A DNA stretch of 64,000 nt from Ideonella sp. WA131b (GTDB lineage Bacteria; Pseudomonadota; Gammaproteobacteria; Burkholderiales; Burkholderiaceae_C): NCBI GenBank assembly GCA_023657425.1, contig JAGTJW010000001.1:1550001-1614000 (forward strand). The letters are read 5' to 3'. Positions within the stretch are counted from its first letter, which is position 1. Every line of letters begins with the position of its first letter. The translations under genes were made by a program, and so were the position numbers. The notes under the pieces were generated by a model. It made no database searches. It had not been told where the DNA came from and saw nothing but the letters and a program-made list of their open reading frames with translations. Positions 24,795 through 31,231 of this stretch are shown here, one piece after another.

Positions 24795-27700
24795 ATGACC
24801 CAGACCGACCGACAACAGCGGCTCGAAGCCACCCTGCTGGCGCTGCTGCCCGCCAGCGGCAGCCTGGTGGGCAACGGCAGCCTGCTCGCGCAGTGGACCC
24901 AGGCCGCGAGGGCAGCGGGCCTCGTCGTCACCGCCGAAGACTTCTCCGCCCTGCGTGAAGACCTGGTGGCCCGCGGGCTGGTGGTCAAGGGCAAGGGCCG
25001 CGGCGGCTCCACGGGCCGCGCCGCCGCCGCGGCAGCGGGCAGCGACACCTTCGCCCTGCAAGCCGAAGCGCCCGTGCCAGTGGATGGGGCCCATGCCGCC
25101 CCGAGCGGCCCCGCTGCCCAACCCCAGGCCCAGGCGGCTACGGCGCCCAAGGCCCAGAAGCTGCGCGCCGCCGATGCCGGCGAACCGGCCCAGGTGCTGA
25201 GCTACCGCCACGCCGACCGGCGCAAGAACAACCCCGAGGTGGGCCTGGTCAGCGAAGCCAGCGACCCGCAGCAACCGAAGCAGACCTGGGCATACAACCC
25301 GCACCTGGATCCGGTGCTGAACTTCGACAGCGCGCGGGCCGAGTTGGAGACGCTGATCGACGATGCGCTGGCCAGCGGCGATGCCGCCGCCGCACGGGCC
25401 GCGCTGGAAGAGATCAAGCGCCGCGGCGCGCCCTACCTGCAGTGGGCCGGCAAGGCCGAGCGCACCAGCTTCGAAGTGGACACGGTCAGCCTGCACGTGC
25501 ACGAGCGCATCGACCCGATGAGCATCCTTTCGGCCGTGCGCAAGCGGCTGGAAGAAGCGAACGACACCCAGGGCAAGGCGACGGCCAAGGTGAAGGCCGA
25601 AGAACCCTCACCCCTGGCCCGCCAGGCCAGCCTGTTCGAAGCGCCGTTCGAGAACCTGCCGCTGCGCAGCGCGGTGGACTTCTACCGCCACGACAAGGGC
25701 TGGGCCAACCGGCTGATCGCTGGCGACAGCCTGCTGGTGATGAACAGCCTGCTGGTCAAGGAGGGCCTGGCCGGGCAGGTGCAGATGATCTACATCGACC
25801 CGCCCTATGGCATCAGGTTTGGCTCGAACTTTCAGCCGTTTGTGGGCAAACGAGACGTCAAGGACCGCAGCGACGTAGACCTCACTCAAGAACCTGAGAT
25901 GGTGAAAGCGTTTCGCGACACCTGGGAGCTCGGGATCCACTCCTATCTGACCTATCTTCGCGACCGACTCCTGCTCGGCAAATCACTTCTCAATGACAGC
26001 GGAGTTGTATGCGTCCAGATCGGCGACGAGAACGTTCACCTGGTGCGCGCAGTACTAGACGAGGTGTTTGGTGCGCGAGCCTTCTACAGCCAAATCAGCG
26101 TCAAGAAGACCTCTGCGCAGACATCGGAAGGATTGCCTGGAAGCCTGGACTATGTCGTTGTCTATGCGCAGGACCGCAGCAAGGTCAAGTTCCGGCAACT
26201 CTATCGGGAGAAGGAAGCTGGCGGCTTCGGCGCGGACAAGTATCAATACACGATTGATCAGCTAGGGAGAACCAGGCGTGCTACGGAGGGTGCCCCACTA
26301 CCCATAGACACCCGTCTCTTCTCCATCGACACGCTGGTGTCCCAAAGGCCTCCGGGTGACTTCCCGGTCTCGTTCAATGGCCTGCTTCTTCGGCCCAAGA
26401 CTGGCTACTGGAAGACTGGGGAGTTGGGCTTTCCCCGCCTCATCAAGAGCAATCGCGTGCTGATGGGCGGTTCTGTCTTGATGTACCGCCGCCTCTTCGA
26501 AGATTTTCCAGCTGTGGCCTATTCCAACTACTGGGAAGACACAAGTAGTGGTGCTAGCAAGGCCGACCCCAAGGTATATGTCGTGCAGACAGCGACTAAG
26601 GTGGTCGAGCGGTGTCTACTCATGTTTACGGACCCTGGTGATCTGGTTCTGGATCCGACGTGCGGATCAGGTACCACAGCTTTTGCCGCCGAACGCTGGG
26701 GCCGCCGCTGGATCACCTGCGACACCTCGCGCGTGGCCGTCACGCTGGCCAAGCAGCGCCTGATGACGGCCAGCTACGACTACTACGAGCTGGCCTACCC
26801 GCACGAGGGCCTGAAGGGCGGCTTCATCTACAAGACGGTGCCGCACGTCACGCTGAAGTCCATCGCCAACAACGCGGACATCGACGCCATCCACGACCGG
26901 CTGCACCCGGCCATCGAGGCCGCGCTCGCCGCGCTGAACGCCGCGCTGGCGCAGCACCCACCGGCCGAGCCCTTGGCCGTGAGCGAGGGCGTGCGCAAGG
27001 GCCAGAAGCTGGCGCTGGGCAAGCAGGGTGTTGCGCTTCATGAGTGGGAAGTGCCGTTCCCCACGGACGACGGCTCACTGCCCACCGGCTGGCCCGACGC
27101 GCTGCGTGAGCCCTTTGGCGCCTTCCACGCCGCCCGCCAACGCATGCAGGCCGAGATGGACCGCTCCATCGCCGCCAACGCCGACAGCGAGACGCTGGTC
27201 GACAAGCCCGAGCCCAGCAAGACCAAGCTGCGCATCACCGGCCCGTTCACGGTGGAAGCGGTGCCCTTCCCCACCGTGCTGAGCCTGGAGGCGGCAGAAG
27301 GCGGCGCTGCCGCCACGCCGTCGGAAGACCAGTCGTACCAGACCAGCATCGCACGCAGCGGCGAAACCAGCCGCCAGCAGCAGTGGCGCGACGAGCTGCT
27401 GAAGACCGGCATCCGAGGCAAGGGTGGGCAGATGCTGAAGTTCGCCGAGCTGGAGGTGATGGCCGGCACCACCTGCCTGCACGCCACGGGCACCTTGGCG
27501 GAAAGCGGCGAACGCGCGGTGGTGAGCTTCGGCCCCGAGCACGGCGCGCTGGAACAGCGGCAGGTGGAGCACGCCATCGGCGAAGCGGGCGAGCTGTTCC
27601 CGCGGCCGAAGATGATCGTGTTCTGCGCCTTCACCTTCGACCCCGAGGCCGCGAAGGACATCGACGCCTTCAAGGGCATCACCGCGCTGAAGGCGCAGAT

Positions 27701-28142
27701 GAACACCGACCTGCTGACCGAAGACCTGAAGAAGGCCCGCTCGAGCAACCAGAGCTTCTGGTTGATGGGCCAGCCCGAGGTGCAGGCCACAAGGCGGCCC
27801 GACGGCCGCTGGCAGGTGGAGGTGATGGGCTTCGACTACTTCGACACCGTGAAGGGCGAGCTCATCTCCGGCGGCAAGTCCAAGATCGCCATGTGGAGCC
27901 TGGACACCGACTACGACGGCCGCAGCCTCTTCCCGCACCAGGTGTTCTTTCCCATGGCGGGCAGAGACGAAGGCTGGCGCAAGCTGAAGAAGAGCATCCG
28001 CGCCGAACTGGATGAAGCCCTGCTGGAGCAGTTCCACGGCACGGTTTCGCTGCCCTTCGAGGCGGGCAAGAACGGCAAGGCGGCGGTGAAGATCGTCGAC
28101 GATCGGGGCATTGGCCTTGCCCCTGAAAAACGTAGTCCATAG
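24795..28142 (+). CDS. Type III-like site-specific DNA methyltransferase (Mod), C-terminus altered by an IS
   Basis: A 1115-residue beta-class DNA methyltransferase. The catalytic motif IV, D335-P-P-Y, lies in YIDPPYGIRFGSN, and the SAM-binding motif I is D620-PTCGSGTT. The IV-before-I order and DPPY suggest N6-adenine methylation. Residues 1-75 form a helical, possibly winged-helix region; 75-130 is an Ala/Pro linker; the C-terminal 400 residues are conserved-looking accessory domains. ATG at 24795 follows GGGGAG. The last nine residues come from the IS3 end; before insertion the protein ran 14 residues further (to 29466) for 1120. Bases 25815-26690 are distinctly AT-richer. It is the modification partner of the res gene at 31228. 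Confidence 0.9.
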   Translation: MTQTDRQQRLEATLLALLPASGSLVGNGSLLAQWTQAARAAGLVVTAEDFSALREDLVARGLVVKGKGRGGSTGRAAAAAAGSDTFALQAEAPVPVDGAHAAPSGPAAQPQAQAATAPKAQKLRAADAGEPAQVLSYRHADRRKNNPEVGLVSEASDPQQPKQTWAYNPHLDPVLNFDSARAELETLIDDALASGDAAAARAALEEIKRRGAPYLQWAGKAERTSFEVDTVSLHVHERIDPMSILSAVRKRLEEANDTQGKATAKVKAEEPSPLARQASLFEAPFENLPLRSAVDFYRHDKGWANRLIAGDSLLVMNSLLVKEGLAGQVQMIYIDPPYGIRFGSNFQPFVGKRDVKDRSDVDLTQEPEMVKAFRDTWELGIHSYLTYLRDRLLLGKSLLNDSGVVCVQIGDENVHLVRAVLDEVFGARAFYSQISVKKTSAQTSEGLPGSLDYVVVYAQDRSKVKFRQLYREKEAGGFGADKYQYTIDQLGRTRRATEGAPLPIDTRLFSIDTLVSQRPPGDFPVSFNGLLLRPKTGYWKTGELGFPRLIKSNRVLMGGSVLMYRRLFEDFPAVAYSNYWEDTSSGASKADPKVYVVQTATKVVERCLLMFTDPGDLVLDPTCGSGTTAFAAERWGRRWITCDTSRVAVTLAKQRLMTASYDYYELAYPHEGLKGGFIYKTVPHVTLKSIANNADIDAIHDRLHPAIEAALAALNAALAQHPPAEPLAVSEGVRKGQKLALGKQGVALHEWEVPFPTDDGSLPTGWPDALREPFGAFHAARQRMQAEMDRSIAANADSETLVDKPEPSKTKLRITGPFTVEAVPFPTVLSLEAAEGGAAATPSEDQSYQTSIARSGETSRQQQWRDELLKTGIRGKGGQMLKFAELEVMAGTTCLHATGTLAESGERAVVSFGPEHGALEQRQVEHAIGEAGELFPRPKMIVFCAFTFDPEAAKDIDAFKGITALKAQMNTDLLTEDLKKARSSNQSFWLMGQPEVQATRRPDGRWQVEVMGFDYFDTVKGELISGGKSKIAMWSLDTDYDGRSLFPHQVFFPMAGRDEGWRKLKKSIRAELDEALLEQFHGTVSLPFEAGKNGKAAVKIVDDRGIGLAPEKRSP
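25815..26690 (+). other. AT-rich block in mod 1: putative exchanged target-recognition domain
   Basis: Between motif IV and motif I of this methyltransferase, composition drops from about 72-77% GC in flanking lines to 55-57% in three 60-base lines I counted by hand (from 25861, 26221 and 26581). Rare-looking codons (TTA-, ATA- and CTC-rich) appear and end near 26690. This is where the target-recognition domain of beta-class enzymes lies. The edges are approximate. Confidence 0.65.
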
Positions 28143-28143
28143 C
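28112..28143 (+). repeat. Left terminal inverted repeat of the IS3 element
   Basis: Begins TGGCCTTGCCCCTG and ends ACGTAGTCCATAGC. It matches the complement of 29386-29417 except for AAAA versus TCCG in the middle. It also contributes the altered end and TAG stop of the mod gene. Confidence 0.92.
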
Positions 28144-28176
28144 TGATGATGAAATCACAGAGATGGAGCACGAGAG

Positions 28177-28482
28177 ATGAGCAAGCAAGAAGGCAAGCGC
28201 CGCAGGGCGAGGTACACGTTGGAGTTCAAGCTGGAGGCGGTCAGGCTGGTCAAGGGCGGGCAGGACGCGGCCGTGACGGCACGGGTTCTGGACATCCCGA
28301 AGGCCACGCTGGGCAACTGGATCAGGGCGGCCGAGAAGGGTGAACTGCAAGGCGCTGGGGACAGGCCGGTCAGTGCCGAGCAGATGGAGTTGGCGCGGCT
28401 GCGGGCGGAGCTGGCGCGGGTCAAGATGGAGCGCGACATCTTAAAAAAAGCGACGGCGTACTTCGCGAAGGAGTCACTGTGA
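28177..28482 (+). CDS. IS3 transposase OrfA (helix-turn-helix subunit)
   Basis: A 101-residue DNA-binding protein of the IS3 transposase. The N-terminal HTH region reads YTLEFKLEAVRLVKGGQDAAVTARVLDIPKATLGNW, here residues 13-48. A leucine-zipper-like helix follows (MELARLRAELARVKMERDIL), ending in the family hallmark ILKKATAYFAKES. The tail contains a run of seven A then G at 28443-28450, a slippery site. A -1 shift there enters the OrfB frame without meeting a stop, so an OrfAB fusion transposase is likely. Confidence 0.93.
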   Translation: MSKQEGKRRRARYTLEFKLEAVRLVKGGQDAAVTARVLDIPKATLGNWIRAAEKGELQGAGDRPVSAEQMELARLRAELARVKMERDILKKATAYFAKESL

Positions 28483-29378
28483 AGTACGCCTGGATCGACA
28501 AGCTCAAGACGGTGTGGCCCGTCACGCTGATGTGCCAGGTGCTGGGGGTGAGCGTCAGCGGTTTCTTCGAGCACCGCCAGCGCAGCAGCAAGGCAGCACC
28601 GCCGGAGCCCGGCCCCAGGCGTGTAAGCAACGAGGCCCTGGTAGCGCACATCCGCGCGATCCACGCCGAATTCAAGGGCGAGTACGGCTGGCCCCGGGTG
28701 TGGAAGGAACTCCTGGCCAGGGGCGTGCGGGTAGGCAAAGACCGGGTGCAGCGGCTGATGAAGATGCACAACATCCGGGCGCGCGGCAAGAGGAAGTTCG
28801 TCGTCACCACAGACAGCAAGCACAGCCTGCCGGTGGCCGAGAACCTGCTGGCCAGGGACTTCACGCCCGAAGCACCAGACCGCGTCTGGAGCAGCGACAT
28901 CACCTACATCGCCACCGATGAGGGCTGGCTGTACCTGGCGGCGGTGATCGACCTGTTCAGCCGCCAGGTGGTGGGCTGGAGCATGCAGCCGCACATGCAG
29001 ACCAGCCTGGTGACGGATGCGCTGCGCATGGCGTGGTTCAGGCGACACCCAGAACCCGGACTGATCTTCCACAGCGACCGTGGCAGCCAGTACTGCAGCC
29101 ATGACTTCCAGGCCGCTCTGAAGGGCTATGGGATGCGAAGCTCAATGAGCCGCAAGGGCAACTGCTGGGACAATGCGCCCACGGAAAGCCTGTGGGGCAG
29201 CCTGAAGGTCGGGCGGCTGTACGGTAAGCGGTTTGCCACCCACCGCGAGGCGATGGACGAGGTGATCGACTGGTTGACGTTCTACAACCACCGGCGGCTG
29301 CACTCCACACTGGGCTACATCAGCCCCATGAAGTTCGAAGCCAACTGGCGCGCGGGCCAGGTCAAGAAAGCCGCGTAA
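28479..29378 (+). CDS. IS3 transposase OrfB (DDE integrase domain)
   Basis: A 299-residue catalytic subunit of the IS3 transposase with an rve-type integrase core. The DDE triad is visible: Asp in WSSDITYIAT, Asp in FHSDRGSQYCS and Glu in NAPTESLWGSLK. An HTH_21-like segment (IHAEFKGEYGWPRVWKELLARG) precedes the core. The GTG at 28479 overlaps the OrfA stop (GTGA), and the frame is -1 relative to OrfA, as expected for IS3 elements. All catalytic residues are intact. Confidence 0.94.
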   Translation: MKYAWIDKLKTVWPVTLMCQVLGVSVSGFFEHRQRSSKAAPPEPGPRRVSNEALVAHIRAIHAEFKGEYGWPRVWKELLARGVRVGKDRVQRLMKMHNIRARGKRKFVVTTDSKHSLPVAENLLARDFTPEAPDRVWSSDITYIATDEGWLYLAAVIDLFSRQVVGWSMQPHMQTSLVTDALRMAWFRRHPEPGLIFHSDRGSQYCSHDFQAALKGYGMRSSMSRKGNCWDNAPTESLWGSLKVGRLYGKRFATHREAMDEVIDWLTFYNHRRLHSTLGYISPMKFEANWRAGQVKKAA

Positions 29379-29385
29379 CCGAGTG

Positions 29386-29417
29386 GCTATGGACTACGTC
29401 GGACAGGGGCAAGGCCA
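29386..29417 (-). repeat. Right terminal inverted repeat of the IS3 element
   Basis: The complement of this stretch begins TGGCCTTGCCCCTG and matches the left end over 28 of 32 bases. The CAT at 29418-29420 follows directly and duplicates the target. Confidence 0.92.
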
Positions 29418-29466
29418 CATCGAGTCGCTGAAGATCCTGCCGCTGCTGCCCGCCAACGGCGGCTGA
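29418..29466 (+). pseudogene. Detached 3' end of the mod gene
   Basis: After one copy of CAT is removed, the codons here continue the Mod frame as ESLKILPLLPANGG and stop at 29464-29466, 14 bases before the AAA ATPase start. This orphaned tail shows that mod was directly followed by the ATPase gene before the IS arrived. Confidence 0.85.
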
Positions 29467-29480
29467 ACAAGAGATCCACC

Positions 29481-30680
29481 ATGCAGATCGAATCCATCCG
29501 CCTGAAGAACTTCCGCGCCTTCCGCGACGTGACGCTGAAGGACGTGCCGCGCTTTTGCGTGCTGGTGGGCGCCAACGGCTCGGGCAAGAGCACGCTGTTC
29601 TCGGTGTTTGCCTTCCTGCGCGATGCGATGCAGGGCAACGTGACTTCGGCTTTGGCCAAGCTGGGCGGCAGCCGCGGGCTGCAGGAAGTGCGCAGTCGCG
29701 GTGCCGAGGGCCCCATCGAGATCGAACTGAAGATTCGGACCGACATCGACACCCACCGCACCAGCAAGCTCATCACCTACGAACTGCACATTGACGAAGA
29801 GGGGGGCCGCGCGGTGGTGGTGCGAGAGGTGCTGCGATACCGGCGGGGCAGCAGCGGAAAGCCCTGGCGGTTCCTGGATTTCTCGCGCGGTGCCGGCGAA
29901 GCCGTGACCAACGAGCTCGATTCTGTGGCAGACGAAAGCAAGCTCACGCGAGAGTCACAGACGCTGAAGAGCCCAGACATCCTGGCCATCAAGGGGCTGG
30001 CCCAATTCGAGCGGTTTCCCGCCGTCGTGGCGCTGGGCAACCTGATCGAGAACTGGCACCTGTCGGACTTCCACATCAGCCGCGCCCGGCCCGAGGTCGA
30101 GGCCGGCTACGCAGACCACTTGAGCCGCGAAGGCGAAAACCTGTCGCTCGTCGTGGAGTACCTGCATCGCCAGCACCCGATGCTCTTTGCGCAGATCCTG
30201 GATCGACTCCAGCATCGGGTGCCCGGCATCACCAGCGTGCAGGCCAAGACCACCGAGGAAGGGCGAGTGCTGCTGAAGTTCTCGGACGGTGCGTTCGAGG
30301 ATCCGTTTCTGGCCCGCTTCGTGTCCGACGGCACGATCAAGATGCTGGCCTACCTGGTGCTGCTGTATGACCCCGCACCCCACCCGCTGCTGTGCGTGGA
30401 GGAGCCTGAGAACCAGCTCTACCCTTCGCTGTTGTGGGACCTGGCCGAGGAGTTCCGCGGCTACGCGGTGCGCGGCGGACAGGTGTTCGTTTCGACCCAT
30501 TCGCCGGACTTCCTGAATGCGGTGAAGCTCGACGAGGTGTTCTGGCTGGCCAAGGAAGGCGGCTACACCCGCATCCATCGAGCGGCAGACGACGAGCAGC
30601 TGGCGGCGTACATGGCCGCTGGTGACCGCATGGGTTACTTGTGGAAGGAAGGACTGCTGACCGGGGCCGACCCACGATGA
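29481..30680 (+). CDS. AAA/ABC-type ATPase (RloA/RecF-like) of the defence island
   Basis: A 399-residue ATPase of the SMC/RecF-like group. It starts with MQIESIRLKNFRAFRDVTL, typical of 'AAA_15/AAA_21' proteins. Walker A is GANGSGKST (K36), Walker B is LLCVEEPENQLYP near residue 305, and STHSPDFLNAV gives the switch histidine. No nuclease domain is fused to it. The stop overlaps the next gene, a TOPRIM-like protein. ATPase plus separate TOPRIM resembles a split OLD nuclease, and R-linked rloA/rloB pairs are known inside type I hsd loci. It is probably a sensor/regulator of the neighbouring nuclease; this is inference. Confidence 0.88.
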   Translation: MQIESIRLKNFRAFRDVTLKDVPRFCVLVGANGSGKSTLFSVFAFLRDAMQGNVTSALAKLGGSRGLQEVRSRGAEGPIEIELKIRTDIDTHRTSKLITYELHIDEEGGRAVVVREVLRYRRGSSGKPWRFLDFSRGAGEAVTNELDSVADESKLTRESQTLKSPDILAIKGLAQFERFPAVVALGNLIENWHLSDFHISRARPEVEAGYADHLSREGENLSLVVEYLHRQHPMLFAQILDRLQHRVPGITSVQAKTTEEGRVLLKFSDGAFEDPFLARFVSDGTIKMLAYLVLLYDPAPHPLLCVEEPENQLYPSLLWDLAEEFRGYAVRGGQVFVSTHSPDFLNAVKLDEVFWLAKEGGYTRIHRAADDEQLAAYMAAGDRMGYLWKEGLLTGADPR

Positions 30681-31231
30681 GGCACCTTGTTTTCCTGTTG
30701 GAAGGGCCGTCCGAGAAGGAGGCCTTGCAGGCGTGGCTGCCCAGCTTGCTTCCCGCCGACGTAAAGCCGCACTTCATCATCTTCGAGGGCAAGCAGGACA
30801 TGGAGCGGCGCATGGTCCTGAAGCTGCGGCATTGGATGCAGCCGCAATCTCGGTTTCTCGTCCTGCGAGACCAGGACAGCGGCGATTGCCTGGATGTGAA
30901 AGAGGCACTCCGAAAACGCTGCGTGGAGGCCGGGCGCAGCGATGCGGTCGTGCGGGTGGCTTGTCACGAGCTTGAGAACTTCTTTCTCGGCGACTGGGCC
31001 GCCGTGGCAAGGGCGTTTGGTCGCCCCAGCCTGGCCGACCTGGACCGTAGGGCGATTTTTCGGGATCCGGACCGCATCGCGGCGCCGGAGGCCGAGTTGA
31101 GGCGCCACCTTCCGAGCTACCAGAAGCGTGAAGGAGCGCGGCGCATTGCGCCGCACATGGACCTGCGCCGCAACCGCTCGCGCAGTTTCGGCCATCTGCG
31201 CGACGCCATCATCCGCATGGTGCAGCCGTGA
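30677..31231 (+). CDS. DUF4276 / TOPRIM-like putative nuclease of the defence island
   Basis: A 184-residue protein of the DUF4276 type. The N-terminus HLVFLLEGPSEKEAL and the later FLVLRDQDSGDC match the TOPRIM pattern, with a Glu after the first strand and a DxD after the third, as in OLD-family and RloB-like nucleases. HELENFFLGDWAAVARAF is also typical of DUF4276. The ATG overlaps the ATPase stop (ATGA), and its own stop overlaps the res start (GTGA), so the three are translated as one unit. Metal-dependent nucleic-acid cleavage is predicted from the motifs, not shown. Confidence 0.82.
   Translation: MRHLVFLLEGPSEKEALQAWLPSLLPADVKPHFIIFEGKQDMERRMVLKLRHWMQPQSRFLVLRDQDSGDCLDVKEALRKRCVEAGRSDAVVRVACHELENFFLGDWAAVARAFGRPSLADLDRRAIFRDPDRIAAPEAELRRHLPSYQKREGARRIAPHMDLRRNRSRSFGHLRDAIIRMVQP

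Larger units (their letters stand above)
28112..29417 (+). mobile_element. IS3-family insertion sequence, complete (1306 bp)
   Basis: A complete element with 32-base terminal inverted repeats differing at four adjacent positions, two overlapping transposase frames with a slippery A-run, and a flanking CAT duplication (28109-28111 and 29418-29420). It is inserted in the third base of an Ile codon near the 3' end of mod. All parts look intact, so it may still be mobile. Family assignment rests on the transposase sequences; the exact IS name would need a database match. Confidence 0.93.
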
